64,000 bases of DNA from CAYWRZ01 sp964460845 (GCA_964460845.1 CAYWRZ010000004.1:1-64000), one strand, 5' to 3'; numbered from the stretch's first letter, positions 15,519-25,197 are shown. Program-made: numbers and translations. The notes: generated by a model from the letters alone, not told the origin.

Positions 15519-17600
15519 TCAACGCACTTCCGACCCGCTGGCGAAAGACGTGTCTTCGGGTGCTACAAAGCACAATTTTCCTTCGGCGTTTTCGGCCATG
15601 AGAATCATTCCCTGCGATTCGATACCGCGTATGGTACGTGGGGCGAGATTCAGCAATAAGGTCACTTTTTTCCCGACAATTGCTTCGGGTGTGTAATGTT
15701 CCGCAATGCCCGAAACCACAGTACGTTGATCGATGCCGGTATCGACGGTGAGGCGAAGCAGCTTTTGCGCTTTCTCCACTTTTTCGGCGGCCAAAATAGT
15801 GCCTACACGGATATCCAGCTTTGAAAAATCGTCGAAGCTGATGTGTGCTTTCTCCACTTTTTCGGTGGTAGCCACGGCTTGTACTTTACTGTCTTCCAGT
15901 TTTTTTACCTGTTGTGCCACAGCCTCGTCTTCTATTTTTTCAAAGAGCAATACCGGTTCTTGCAGCGTATGACCCGAAGGAATCAGGTAGAGGTTTCCGA
16001 TCCTTTCCCAAGCTATCGCTTCTATGTTCAGCATTTTTTCGATGCGCTCGGAGGTATAAGGGAGAAAAGGCTTGATGGCTGTAGCCAGGGAAGCGGTAAG
16101 TTGCAGCGCTCTTACAAGGATGGTCTTGGTGCCTTCCGGATCGGTTTTTATAAGTTTCCAGGGTTCGGTATCGGCCAGGTACTTATTGCCTTCGCGGGCA
16201 ATTTCCATCGCATGGAAAAGTGCATCCCTGAAACGGAATTTCTCAATATCCGAGGCAATATGCTGTGCCAGTGCGGGCAAGCGATTTTCAAAAAGTTCTT
16301 TTTCAGCGGCGCTGAGGGCTTGTTCGTCGGAAATAGCCGGAACCACGCCTTCGTAATACTTGTGCATCAGTACCATAACCCGGTTTACAAAATTGCCGAG
16401 TATGGCCACCAGCTCGTTATTGACACGAGCCTGAAAATCTTTCCAGGTAAATTCGCTGTCTTTCGTTTCGGGAGCGATCGAGCACAGCACATAACGAAGC
16501 TCGTCCTGCTTTCCGGGAAAATCGCGGAGGTATTCGTGCAGCCATACGGCCCAGTTGCGCGAGGTCGAAATTTTTTCGCCTTCGAGGTTCAGAAACTCGT
16601 TGGCCGGAACGTTTTGCGGGAGAATGTATTCGCCGTGCGCGCGCAGCAGAATGGGGAAAATGATGCAGTGAAAAACGATGTTGTCTTTGCCGATAAAATG
16701 CACCAGGCGTGTGTCTTCCGATTTCCAGTAGTCTTCCCAGTTTTTACCGGTATCGGCAGCCCATTGGCGGGTAGCAGAGATATAGCCGATAGGGGCATCG
16801 AGCCATACGTAGAGTACTTTTCCTTCGGCATCAGCTACGGGTACTTTTACACCCCAGTCGAGGTCGCGGGTCATGGCGCGGGGTTGGAGTCCGCCGTCGA
16901 TCCAGGACTTGCACTGTCCCATCACGTTCGATTTCCACTCTTTGGGATCGTGTTGCGGCCGTTCGTCGAGGGTTCCTTTTTCTATCCATTCGCGCAGCCA
17001 TTCTTCGTGCCGGTTCATGGGCAGGTACCAGTGCTCGGTTTTTTTCAGCACGGGTGTTTTCCCGCTGAGAATTGATTTAGGGTCGATCAGGTCGGTGGGA
17101 TTCAGCGAGGCCCCACATTTTTCGCACTGATCGCCGTAGGCATTAGGGTTGCCGCAACGCGGACAGGTGCCCGTCACGTAACGGTCGGCTAAAAACTGCT
17201 GGTGGACCTCGTCGTAAAATTGTTCGCTGCTTTCGTTGGTGAAAGCGCCTTCGGTCTCAAGGCGGAGGAAAAACTCTTGTGCCGTATCGTGGTGCAGCTT
17301 GCTGGAGGTACGGTGATAAATATCGAAATGAATACCGAATTCGGTAAACGTATCGCGGATAAGTGCGTGGTACTTATCGATGATTTGTTGCGGGCTGATG
17401 CCTTCTTTTTTGGCCCTCAGCGTGATGGCGGCACCGTGCTCGTCCGATCCGCAGATAAAAGCCACGTCGGCTTTGCGCATACGCAGGTAACGCACATAAA
17501 TATCGGCGGGCAGGTAAGCCCCGGCAATATGCCCGATGTGGAGGGGGCCGTTGGCGTAAGGAAGCGCGGCAGTAACGGTATGTCGGCGGGGAGTGCTCAA
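15519..17600 (-). CDS. metG: Methionyl-tRNA synthetase with C-terminal tRNA-binding domain
   Basis: The enzyme charges tRNA-Met. The 693-residue protein has the class I HIGH motif in GPLHIGHIAGAY, a zinc-binding pair CPRCG and CEKCG, the KISTS form of the KMSKS loop in GEKISTSRNW, the anticodon-binding helical domain, and a C-terminal Trbp111/EMAP-like domain (FSKLDIRVGTI, VSGIAEHYTPE, LAPRTIRGIESQGM). The start is a TTG because no ATG or GTG precedes the conserved HTVTAALPYANG; a -7 box lies 22 nt upstream. Confidence 0.96.
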   Translation of the reverse strand: MSTPRRHTVTAALPYANGPLHIGHIAGAYLPADIYVRYLRMRKADVAFICGSDEHGAAITLRAKKEGISPQQIIDKYHALIRDTFTEFGIHFDIYHRTSSKLHHDTAQEFFLRLETEGAFTNESSEQFYDEVHQQFLADRYVTGTCPRCGNPNAYGDQCEKCGASLNPTDLIDPKSILSGKTPVLKKTEHWYLPMNRHEEWLREWIEKGTLDERPQHDPKEWKSNVMGQCKSWIDGGLQPRAMTRDLDWGVKVPVADAEGKVLYVWLDAPIGYISATRQWAADTGKNWEDYWKSEDTRLVHFIGKDNIVFHCIIFPILLRAHGEYILPQNVPANEFLNLEGEKISTSRNWAVWLHEYLRDFPGKQDELRYVLCSIAPETKDSEFTWKDFQARVNNELVAILGNFVNRVMVLMHKYYEGVVPAISDEQALSAAEKELFENRLPALAQHIASDIEKFRFRDALFHAMEIAREGNKYLADTEPWKLIKTDPEGTKTILVRALQLTASLATAIKPFLPYTSERIEKMLNIEAIAWERIGNLYLIPSGHTLQEPVLLFEKIEDEAVAQQVKKLEDSKVQAVATTEKVEKAHISFDDFSKLDIRVGTILAAEKVEKAQKLLRLTVDTGIDQRTVVSGIAEHYTPEAIVGKKVTLLLNLAPRTIRGIESQGMILMAENAEGKLCFVAPEDTSFASGSEVR

Positions 17601-17622
17601 GGGAAAACGGATTGATGAAGGG

Positions 17623-17630
17623 CAAAATTA
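17623..17630 (-). promoter_or_regulatory. TAnnTTTG -7 box for metG
   Basis: TAATTTTG on the minus strand, 22 nt before the metG TTG start. It supports that start because the transcript would begin just upstream of it. Confidence 0.6.
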
Positions 17631-17673
17631 GTTAATTATTCAAGCCTGTTGAAGCGAACGCTTATTTTCTGCT

Positions 17674-17681
17674 TATATTTG
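17674..17681 (+). promoter_or_regulatory. TAnnTTTG -7 box for queA
   Basis: TATATTTG lies 34 nt before the queA ATG. A TTG at 17649-17651 is 22 nt upstream and could be the -33 element. Confidence 0.6.
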
Positions 17682-17715
17682 CGACCCTTTTTACGATTTA
17701 AATCCCGTAAGATTT

Positions 17716-18765
17716 ATGAAACTTTCTCAATTCAAATTTAAGCTTCCTCCCGAGCTTATCGCTACACATCCCGCTTCTAACCGCGACGAAAGCCGCCTGA
17801 TGGTGCTGCACCGCGACACCGGAAAGATCGAGCACAAGATGTTTAAAGACGTGCTTCGTTATTTCGGCGACGGCGATGTGATGATTCTCAACAACACCAA
17901 AGTATTTCCGGCCCGTATGTACGGCAACAAGGAAAAAACCGGTGCCAAGATTGAGGTGTTCCTGCTTCGTGAGCTCAACCGCGAGAGCCTCTTGTGGGAT
18001 GTGCTCGTGGATCCCGCCCGTAAAATCCGTATCGGTAACAAGCTGTATTTCGGTGACGACGATTCGCTCGTAGCCGAAGTAATCGACAATACCACTTCAC
18101 GTGGCCGTACCCTTCGTTTTCTGTTCGACGGGTCTTACGAAGAATTTAAAAACACCATTACCGCATTGGGCGAAACACCGCTGCCCAAGTATATCAAACG
18201 CGAGGTCGAGAAAGACGATGAAGAGCGTTACCAAACGGTATTTGCCAAGCACGAGGGTGCTGTGGCGGCACCTACTGCCGGCTTGCATTTTAGCCGCGAG
18301 CTTATCAAACGGCTGGAGCTTAAAGGCGTGAACTTTGCCGAGCTTACGCTTCACGTGGGCCTGGGTACTTTCAGAGCCGTAGAGGTCGAAGACCTGACCA
18401 AGCATAAAATGGATTCGGAGCAGGTGATCATTCCGGCCGAATGTGCCGATATGGTCAATTTTGCCAAAGCCGATCGCCGCAGGGTATGCGCCATCGGAAC
18501 TACGGTTATGCGTGGCGTGGAGTCGTCCGTTTCTACCGACGGTTTTCTGAAGCCCTACAACGGTTGGACCAACAAGTTTGTTTTCCCGCCCTACGATTTT
18601 AGCATTGCCAATAGCATGGTAACCAACTTCCATACTCCGATGTCAACCCTCCTGATGATGGTATGTGCTTTCGGAGGATATGAGTTTGTGATGGAAGCCT
18701 ACAACGAAGCCATTAAAGAGCAGTACAAGTTCTTCTCTTATGGCGACGCGATGCTGATCCTCTAA
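17716..18765 (+). CDS. queA: S-adenosylmethionine:tRNA ribosyltransferase-isomerase
   Basis: QueA transfers and isomerises the ribosyl group of SAM to 7-aminomethyl-7-deazaguanine in tRNA, giving epoxyqueuosine. The 349-residue product shows family segments: SQFKFKLPPELIATHP at the N-terminus, RDESRLMVLHRDTG, VMILNNTKVFPAR, GETPLPKYIKRE, RYQTVFAKHEGAVAAPTAGLHF (partly quoted), HVGLGTFRAVEVEDLTKHKM and NFHTPMSTLLMMV. It starts at an ATG that opens the conserved region. ispD follows 42 nt later. Confidence 0.95.
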   Translation: MKLSQFKFKLPPELIATHPASNRDESRLMVLHRDTGKIEHKMFKDVLRYFGDGDVMILNNTKVFPARMYGNKEKTGAKIEVFLLRELNRESLLWDVLVDPARKIRIGNKLYFGDDDSLVAEVIDNTTSRGRTLRFLFDGSYEEFKNTITALGETPLPKYIKREVEKDDEERYQTVFAKHEGAVAAPTAGLHFSRELIKRLELKGVNFAELTLHVGLGTFRAVEVEDLTKHKMDSEQVIIPAECADMVNFAKADRRRVCAIGTTVMRGVESSVSTDGFLKPYNGWTNKFVFPPYDFSIANSMVTNFHTPMSTLLMMVCAFGGYEFVMEAYNEAIKEQYKFFSYGDAMLIL

Positions 18766-18807
18766 CCTGCTTTTACCGCATTGCGGGATTGCGTACCTTG
18801 TGTGCGT

Positions 18808-19488
18808 ATGAGCGATTACGTCATCATAGTAGCCGGAGGTTCGGGCAGTCGTATGCAGGCCAGCCAGCCCAAGCAGTTTTTACCGCTGAACGGGAAATCC
18901 ATTCTACAGCATACAATGGAAGCGTTTTACCGCTACAATCCTACCTTGAAAATGGTGGTGGCGCTTCCTCCCGATTACCTTGATTTTTGGGCTCGTCATT
19001 GCGAGATCAAGCAGATTGCCATTCCGCATGAGCTGACACCCGGCGGTTCCGAACGTTTCTATACCGTACAGCAGGCGCTCAAACGCGTAAGCGGCGAAGG
19101 AGTGGTGGCGGTGCACGACGGGGTAAGGCCCCTGGTCTCGAAGGCCACGCTTAAAGCCTGTTTTGAAACGGCTCGAAACTATGGCGCTGCTATTCCCGTG
19201 CTGCCGGTGAATGATTCTATGCGCCAGCTTACCGGCGAAACCGCTTCGGTGCCTATAGAAAGGCAACACCTGCGGGTTGTACAAACCCCTCAATGTTTCT
19301 CCATACCCCTGCTTCAGCAGGCTTACGATTGTCACTTTGATCCTGCTTTTACCGACGATGCGACCGTAGTGGAACGCGTAGGTATCCCCATTCACCTTGT
19401 AGCGGGAAACCCCGAAAACATCAAGATTACCCGTCCTTTCGATTTGCGTGTGGCCGAATGGTTGCTGCGCGCAACGGATACCCGTTAA
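18808..19488 (+). CDS. ispD: 2-C-methyl-D-erythritol 4-phosphate cytidylyltransferase
   Basis: IspD makes CDP-ME in the MEP isoprenoid pathway. The 226-residue product has the nucleotidyltransferase signature VAGGSGSRMQASQPKQFLPL, the family's GSERFYTVQQAL, the catalytic-region HDGVRPLV, QTPQCF, FTDDATVVE and a C-terminal GNPENIKITRPFDL. I chose the ATG at 18808 (MSDYVIIVAGG), which gives the normal length. dxs follows 112 nt later with its own -7 box, so two enzymes of one pathway are neighbours but may be transcribed separately. Confidence 0.94.
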   Translation: MSDYVIIVAGGSGSRMQASQPKQFLPLNGKSILQHTMEAFYRYNPTLKMVVALPPDYLDFWARHCEIKQIAIPHELTPGGSERFYTVQQALKRVSGEGVVAVHDGVRPLVSKATLKACFETARNYGAAIPVLPVNDSMRQLTGETASVPIERQHLRVVQTPQCFSIPLLQQAYDCHFDPAFTDDATVVERVGIPIHLVAGNPENIKITRPFDLRVAEWLLRATDTR

Positions 19489-19539
19489 ATCATGTTAAAT
19501 GCCTTCGGTTTTAGCGCGGTAGCTGAGCTTTTTATTTGT

Positions 19540-19547
19540 TATATTTG
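19540..19547 (+). promoter_or_regulatory. TAnnTTTG -7 box for dxs
   Basis: TATATTTG lies 53 nt before the dxs ATG, identical in sequence to the queA box. Confidence 0.6.
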
Positions 19548-19600
19548 TTGCTCAGATAAGGTATCACACGGGAAATACCCGTTCTAAATGACCCCGCCCG

Positions 19601-21544
19601 ATGCAGGAGTTTAAAGCCGGCCCCCTGCTGCAACAGATCGACATTCCTGCCGATTTGCGCAGTAAAATCAAAGAAGAAGAGCTGCCTCAGGTGTGCCAGG
19701 AATTGCGCGATTACATTATCGATGTGGTTTCTCATATCGGCAATTCGCATTTTGGTGCCAGCTTAGGTGTGGTCGAGCTTACCGTAGCCCTGCATTATGC
19801 CTTTGATACCCCCCGCGATCAGCTCGTATGGGATGTAGGCCATCAGGCTTACGGGCATAAAATTCTTACCGGGCGCAGAGAAGCATTTCCCACCAATCGC
19901 ACTTACAAAGGGCTGAGCGGTTTTCCTAAACGCAGTGAAAGCGAATACGATACTTTCGGTGTAGGCCATTCTTCCACCTCCATTTCGGCGGCGGTAGGCA
20001 TGGCCGTAGCCAATAAGCAGCTCGGTAAGCACGACGTGCAGCATATCGCTGTGATCGGCGACGGAGCGATGACCGCAGGGCTTGCTTTCGAAGGACTCAA
20101 CCACGGAGGTGTGACCAATACCAATTTGCTGGTGGTGCTTAACGACAACTGCATGTCGATCGATCCGAATGTAGGTGCCCTTAAAGAATACCTGACCGAC
20201 ATTACCACCTCGCATACCTACAACCGGATTAAGGATGAGGTATGGAACCTGCTTGGTAAAATCAGCAAATTCGGCCCCAACGCACAGGCTATTGCCCATA
20301 AGATCAGTGACGGGATCAAGACGGCCCTGCTGCGCCAAAGCAACCTTTTCGAATCGCTCAATTTTAGGTATTTCGGTCCGGTCGATGGACACGATGTAAT
20401 TAACCTGGCTCGTATTTTCAACGATCTTAAAGATATTCCCGGCCCTAAAATTTTACACTGTGTGACCGTAAAAGGCAAGGGGTATAAATATTCGGAAGAG
20501 GGCAACCAGACCTTGTGGCATTCTCCCGGTGTGTTCAACAAGGCTACCGGCGAGATCATCAAAGTGATTCCCCAGTCGCCACAACCGCCCAAATACCAGG
20601 ATGTGTTCGGTCATACCATTGTAGAATTGGCCGAAAAGAATCCCAAAGTGATGGGAGTGACTCCCGCCATGCCTTCGGGCTGCTCGCTTAATATTATGAT
20701 GAAAGCCATGCCCGATCGCGCTATTGATGTGGGTATTGCGGAGCAGCATGCCGTTACTTTTTCGGCAGGACTGGCTACTCAGGGGATGGTGCCTTTCTGT
20801 AATATCTATTCTTCTTTCATGCAAAGAGCCTATGATCAGGTGGTACACGATGTGGCTTTGCAGAAGCTGCATGTGGTATTTTGCCTCGATCGCGGCGGAC
20901 TCGTAGGAGCCGATGGCGCTACACACCACGGTGCTTTCGATTTGGCTTATATGCGCTCCATCCCGAATATGGTAGTGGCTTCTCCGATGAACGAAGAAGA
21001 GCTGCGTAACCTGATGTACACCGCTCAGCTTGAGGAGAATGCGGGACCTTTTTCTATCCGTTATCCCCGTGGCGAAGGTGTAATGACCAACTGGAAAACC
21101 CCTTTGCGTAAAATCAGGGTAGGTACCGGGCGTAAAGTGCGTAACGGCGAACACATGGCTATACTGGCCATAGGGCCTGTTGGGAATCTTGCCATGGAGG
21201 CTTGTCGCCTTTTAGAGGAAGAGGGGATCGATGTGGCGTTTTATGATTTGCGTTTTGCCAAGCCCATAGACGAAACTCTTCTGCATGAGGTGTTTACAAG
21301 GTTTAAGCAAGTGATTACCGTCGAAGACGGATGCCTTCAGGGCGGCGTGGGCAGCGCGGTACTCGAATTTATGGTCGATAACGGCTATTCGGCGCGGGTG
21401 CGCAGGCTGGGTATTCCGGATCGTTTTGTGGATCACGGCACACAGGCACAGCTTTACGCCGAGTGTGGTTACGACGTGCCGGCCATTGTGGCGGCTGCGC
21501 GTGAGCTTTGGGGCAACCGCAAGTCTATTACCGCCGCCGGATAA
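19601..21544 (+). CDS. dxs: 1-deoxy-D-xylulose-5-phosphate synthase
   Basis: This thiamine-diphosphate enzyme condenses pyruvate and glyceraldehyde 3-phosphate in the first step of the MEP pathway. The 647-residue protein has GNSHFGASLGVVELTVALHY, WDVGHQAYGHKILTGR, the TPP-binding GDGAMTAGLAFEGLNH to LNDNCMSI region, the pyrimidine-domain Glu in GIAEQHAVTFSAGLA, and the C-terminal transketolase domain (IGPVGNLAMEA, VEDGCLQGGVGSAV). Its length is usual for the family. The start ATG opens at MQEFKAGPLL. Confidence 0.96.
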   Translation: MQEFKAGPLLQQIDIPADLRSKIKEEELPQVCQELRDYIIDVVSHIGNSHFGASLGVVELTVALHYAFDTPRDQLVWDVGHQAYGHKILTGRREAFPTNRTYKGLSGFPKRSESEYDTFGVGHSSTSISAAVGMAVANKQLGKHDVQHIAVIGDGAMTAGLAFEGLNHGGVTNTNLLVVLNDNCMSIDPNVGALKEYLTDITTSHTYNRIKDEVWNLLGKISKFGPNAQAIAHKISDGIKTALLRQSNLFESLNFRYFGPVDGHDVINLARIFNDLKDIPGPKILHCVTVKGKGYKYSEEGNQTLWHSPGVFNKATGEIIKVIPQSPQPPKYQDVFGHTIVELAEKNPKVMGVTPAMPSGCSLNIMMKAMPDRAIDVGIAEQHAVTFSAGLATQGMVPFCNIYSSFMQRAYDQVVHDVALQKLHVVFCLDRGGLVGADGATHHGAFDLAYMRSIPNMVVASPMNEEELRNLMYTAQLEENAGPFSIRYPRGEGVMTNWKTPLRKIRVGTGRKVRNGEHMAILAIGPVGNLAMEACRLLEEEGIDVAFYDLRFAKPIDETLLHEVFTRFKQVITVEDGCLQGGVGSAVLEFMVDNGYSARVRRLGIPDRFVDHGTQAQLYAECGYDVPAIVAAARELWGNRKSITAAG

Positions 21545-21601
21545 TTTCCGTGTTTCGCTTTTATTTCCAACTTTTGCGTTTCTCCTTCAAACAAAGTGAG
21601 T

Positions 21602-22201
21602 ATGAAACGCCTGATTTTCCTTTTCTTCTTTTTCGTAGTGCTGATTCCTTGTGTGCAGGCTCAGGAGCCTGTAGTCACTTTTGAGCATAAGCGTAGCGGG
21701 AAACGTGTAGCGCTTTTTATGCCCGAAAGTAAAATGTGGATCAAAACCACCGACAAGCGCAGGTTATCCGGTTATGTGTTCGACTACCGCGATTCGGTAT
21801 TTCATCTTCTTAGCTATGCAGAACATTCGGGGGCGATGGCAGAAAGTAAGAAGCTGGAATGGAAAACGATACAGGCTTCTGACAGCTTAACTTCCGTACA
21901 AAAGCAGACCGCTTACCTGACGATTTATTATACCGATACCCTTAGGGTTCACTTGTCGGCTATTCGCAAAATCGGGGTGGAGAACAGGTTTATGAAAAAG
22001 CACCGTAAGCTGGTCAATGCGACCGGGATTACAGGGCTGGCGGTGCTGGGTGCTACCGGTATCACCTCGTATATCGATCCCGATGCCGAGACCTTGCTTA
22101 TTGCTTCCGGCACTACGGGGGCGGCTCTTTGCGTGGCCTATGCCGTGATGGCCCGGCAGAAAAAAATCAATCTTCGTCGTCCGATTTGGAGCGTGTATTA
22201 A
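21602..22201 (+). CDS. Hypothetical exported protein with C-terminal membrane segments
   Basis: I do not recognise this family. The 199-residue protein has a signal peptide (MKRLIFLFFFFVVLIPCVQAQ). A beta-rich region of about 110 residues follows, with KRSGKRVALFMPESKMWIK and LSGYVFDYRDSVFHLL. A short basic stretch (MKKHRKL) leads into two glycine/alanine-rich hydrophobic segments (GLAVLGATGITSY, LLIASGTTGAALCVAYAVMA). An in-frame GTG at 21596 would add two residues; the ATG is preferred. It follows dxs by 57 nt in the same direction. Confidence 0.7.
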   Translation: MKRLIFLFFFFVVLIPCVQAQEPVVTFEHKRSGKRVALFMPESKMWIKTTDKRRLSGYVFDYRDSVFHLLSYAEHSGAMAESKKLEWKTIQASDSLTSVQKQTAYLTIYYTDTLRVHLSAIRKIGVENRFMKKHRKLVNATGITGLAVLGATGITSYIDPDAETLLIASGTTGAALCVAYAVMARQKKINLRRPIWSVY

Positions 22202-22522
22202 CAGGGCTTTTATAAAAATAATTGAATTGATATAGGGTGTTTATACCCTATTGGCTGCCTATTTTTTTCTCACGATTACGGATATATCATTTTTCCTTTC
22301 TTTTCATATTCCTGAACAAAAATCCTAAGAACCTCGTGTAAGTAGTATTATAGCGAGCAAACATCAGTGCGGATTTTTTTCATTCTTACCAAAGTGGTCG
22401 TATTCTGAATCTTTGGATTTTCAGGATAAATTTTTTTCAAGTTTTGTTGCCGTTCGCTTTTGCAGGCCTTGAATTTATTGGGCTTGTGCCTGTATAATCG
22501 TTTCCTGTTAACAGTGAGTGGT
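22202..22522. other. Intergenic region with a hairpin, no gene seen
   Basis: This AT-rich stretch of about 320 nt holds a perfect hairpin at 22232-22251 (ATAGGGT / ACCCTAT, 6-nt loop). The T-rich TATTTTTTTCTC begins about 8 nt later, so the hairpin could be a weak terminator for the gene ending at 22201. I see no exact TAnnTTTG box, only GAATCTTTG near 22410. Small antisense reading frames here have no supporting features. Confidence 0.5.
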
Positions 22523-24070
22523 ATGAAACCCAGTGATGATTTGTTTTGCCTTATAAAATCCCTTTCGCGTTCCGAAAAAGGGTATTTCCGGAAATATGCT
22601 TCTGTGCATGTCAAAGGAGAACAGAATACCTACCAGAAATTATTTGATGTGATCAGCAACCAGGAGCATTTTGACGAAGAGGAGATGAAACGGCAGTTAG
22701 GGCAAACGCCCCTGCTGAATTACCTGCCTACTGCCAAACATCAGCTCTATAATCTCGTGCTGAAAACCCTGCGTGCGTATTACGAGGAAAATTCGATAGA
22801 CTGTCAGGTGCGTGATTTTTTGCAGGATATCGAATTTCTTTATTCCAAAGCGCTTTTTCGACAGTGCCGTAAGCTTATTCAGAAAGTAAAAGCTATCTGC
22901 ACCGAAAACGAGCGGCTGTTTGCCCTGCTGGAAGTGTGTCGTTGGGAAATAAGGGTTTGGATAGGTGAGCTGGAAAATTCCGAAGCCTCTTTTTCCAAGC
23001 TGGAAGACGTGGTGGCTCACCAAAAAGAGATCCTGGCCAAGATCAGCTATCTCGTGGAGCTTGAAAACATTTTCAACAAAGCCTATTTGGTGCTGGGTGC
23101 TTCCGGTAAGCCGCGCAGCGTGTCTGAGCAGGCGCAGTTTTTGGAAATCCTCCAACACCCCCTGTTACAGGACGAGTCGCCGCTGCATTCGCTCGAAACA
23201 CGTTTTAACTGGTACAACATCAAAGGTGTCGAAGCGTATGTCAATTCTGACTGGAAAGCGGCGTTTACCTACATGACCAAAATTGTCCGGCTCTTTGAAG
23301 AAAATCCCAAAAGCATAAGCCGTTTTCCGGCCAAGTATTTTTCGGCGCTGGTAAATCGTTGTCAGATGGGCGTTTTTCTCGGGCGTAAAAAAGACGTCAT
23401 GCAGGCATTGCATAAAATAAGACAGGCGCCCGTGCAGCATACCTGCTTCCGTTCGGAAAATTACCAGGTAAAAGTATTTCTCGCCCTGTACGGAATGGAG
23501 CTGCACTTCTATCAGCGCACCGGCGAATTTGGGCGCATCATGTCGCTGGTCGATGAGGTGGAAATTATACTGCCCCGTTATGTGCACAAAGCGGGAGTGA
23601 GGCAATTGCTTAATTTTTACCTGCGCTTATCTATCGTATGCTTTTGCGCCGGGCAATATAAAAAAGCGCTTCACTGGCTCAACAAAGTGCATAACGGGCG
23701 TTGTGAAGTATATCAGCACCGCGAGTTTGTGGCGTTTGTAAACGTGTATAACCTGCTTGTACACTATGAGCTTCAAAACTTCGACCTGCTTATCTATACG
23801 CTGCGTGCTACCGAGAGGCGGCTTAAATCCAGAAAGCTCTTTTTCCGTTTTGAACAGGCGCTTATCGAATATTTTAAAACCACGCTCCGGAAAAACGGTT
23901 CCGATTTACGCAGCTCGGCCTTGAAACAGCTTGCGCATACGCTTAAAGAAATTAAAACGGATCCTTATGAGTCGAGACCGCTCGAATACTTCGATATCGC
24001 ACTTTGGGCCGAAAGTAAATACCGGGGCATACCGCTTCAAAAAATCATCTCGCAGGGTACTAAAACCTGA
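22523..24070 (+). CDS. Large helical-repeat protein, paralogue A
   Basis: I do not recognise a named function. The 515-residue protein is almost entirely helical, soluble and TPR-like, with no signal peptide. It starts at MKPSDDLFCLIKSLS; a reading 21 codons longer would begin with an unlikely hydrophobic stretch. It is a clear paralogue of the protein at 29573-31135. Both share LF-LI-SLS--EK-YF--Y near the N-terminus, a matching NYQ/TYQ-KLFD segment, repeated helix patterns, and the C-terminal tail FD-ALWAESK--G-P---II. The two copies bracket a LytTR / propeller-kinase cluster, which suggests a shared role in signalling or protein interaction. That role is inference. Confidence 0.75.
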   Translation: MKPSDDLFCLIKSLSRSEKGYFRKYASVHVKGEQNTYQKLFDVISNQEHFDEEEMKRQLGQTPLLNYLPTAKHQLYNLVLKTLRAYYEENSIDCQVRDFLQDIEFLYSKALFRQCRKLIQKVKAICTENERLFALLEVCRWEIRVWIGELENSEASFSKLEDVVAHQKEILAKISYLVELENIFNKAYLVLGASGKPRSVSEQAQFLEILQHPLLQDESPLHSLETRFNWYNIKGVEAYVNSDWKAAFTYMTKIVRLFEENPKSISRFPAKYFSALVNRCQMGVFLGRKKDVMQALHKIRQAPVQHTCFRSENYQVKVFLALYGMELHFYQRTGEFGRIMSLVDEVEIILPRYVHKAGVRQLLNFYLRLSIVCFCAGQYKKALHWLNKVHNGRCEVYQHREFVAFVNVYNLLVHYELQNFDLLIYTLRATERRLKSRKLFFRFEQALIEYFKTTLRKNGSDLRSSALKQLAHTLKEIKTDPYESRPLEYFDIALWAESKYRGIPLQKIISQGTKT

Positions 24071-24203
24071 GTGCCGCGCGTGCTTTTCAGTCGCCTTTGT
24101 CAATAAAAATCCATCGCCGGCATCTTCCGCTACAGTAGAGAAGCATCGCAGAAAAACTGTAAAATTGCCACATGAGATAAGGGTTTAGACTATACTTTAC
24201 CCG

Positions 24204-24220
24204 ACTTTGCAGCGCAAAGT
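24204..24220. repeat. Inverted repeat upstream of the first LytTR regulator
   Basis: ACTTTGC and GCAAAGT form perfect 7-nt arms around AGC. The site lies about 90 nt before the regulator start at 24313 and is not followed by T residues, so an operator is as likely as a transcript hairpin. The only -7-like sequence nearer the gene is TAAATTAG around 24283. Confidence 0.4.
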
Positions 24221-24312
24221 TTCCCGGTTTAGTATGCGGCACAGAATGCGAAAGGAAAGGCGTTTTATCTTAAAAAAATGGTAAATTAGCTCGTTACCAA
24301 ACTCTCTGCTCC

Positions 24313-25092
24313 ATGTCGAAGCTCTCTGCAATTATTGTGGACGATGAAGAACTTGCACGCGAAAATTTGAGCATGCTCCTGCAAGAATATTGCCCCGAGA
24401 TAGAGGTGATCGCACTTGCCGACGGAGTGGCTCAGGGCAGAAAAGTGATCCATACGCTCAAGCCCCGCATTGTATTTCTCGATATTCGTATGCCCTCCGG
24501 AGCCGAAGGCTTTGATTTGCTTGACTCGCTCCGCGAAGAGAAATTTTTGGTGGTGTTTGTAACCGCATTTAAAGACTATGCCGTACAGGCTTTTAACGCC
24601 AATGCCGTTCACTACCTGCTTAAACCGATTGATATAGAGGATCTAAAAGCAGCGGTACGTAAGCTCGTCGAAGCCGATCGCGTCTTTGAAGCACATCCCG
24701 AAAATTTTTCCAATTATGTAAGCACGCTCAAGCAATTGTCTGACAGCCTGCTTAATAACCGCTACTCAGGAAGGCTGAGCATCAGCTATTCCAAAGGCAT
24801 CAAGATTATTCAGGACGACAGTATCGCTTATGTAGAGGCCGATGGTAACTGCAGTCTGCTTCATTTCCGCGACGGTACACGCTACCTCGATACGCGTACG
24901 TTGGGCCTTTACGAAGAGATTCTTAACCCCGCCAAATTTTTCCGGATCCATAAATCCTATCTTATCAATCTCAACGAGCTGGTAGAGTATGTGAGCGAAG
25001 ACGGATATTTCGCCCTGCTGCGCGACGGCAAGCGCCTGCCTGTGGCACGTAACCGGGTAAGCGATTTCACCCAACGTATCAAAGCACTTTAA
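24313..25092 (+). CDS. LytTR-family response regulator (first copy)
   Basis: The 259-residue protein has an N-terminal receiver domain (about 1-120) with acidic pocket VDDEE, phosphoacceptor Asp in VFLDIRMPSG, Thr in FVTAFKDYAV and Lys in LLKPIDIEDL. A C-terminal LytTR DNA-binding domain (about 155-255) shows SKGIKIIQDDSIAYVEADGN, FFRIHKSYLINLN and LPVARNRV. It would be phosphorylated by a LytS-type kinase. No kinase gene is attached to it directly; the nearest is the propeller kinase about 0.8 kb downstream, after a second, similar regulator. Confidence 0.93.
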   Translation: MSKLSAIIVDDEELARENLSMLLQEYCPEIEVIALADGVAQGRKVIHTLKPRIVFLDIRMPSGAEGFDLLDSLREEKFLVVFVTAFKDYAVQAFNANAVHYLLKPIDIEDLKAAVRKLVEADRVFEAHPENFSNYVSTLKQLSDSLLNNRYSGRLSISYSKGIKIIQDDSIAYVEADGNCSLLHFRDGTRYLDTRTLGLYEEILNPAKFFRIHKSYLINLNELVEYVSEDGYFALLRDGKRLPVARNRVSDFTQRIKAL

Positions 25093-25197
25093 ACGGAAGT
25101 CTTTACCGTTTACTCAAACACATCTACACCTCACTCATTCGCATTCCGAAAACCACAGACTTCTTCTTAAATTAAGGTAAACTTAATACCTGTGGCT

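Noticed and set aside
15843..17075. 410-codon frame opposite metG
   Set aside because: metG is complete and unambiguous here; the antisense product has no recognisable domain.
22348..22614. 88-codon minus-strand frame at the start of paralogue A
   Set aside because: It overlaps the conserved N-terminus of paralogue A and has no features of its own.
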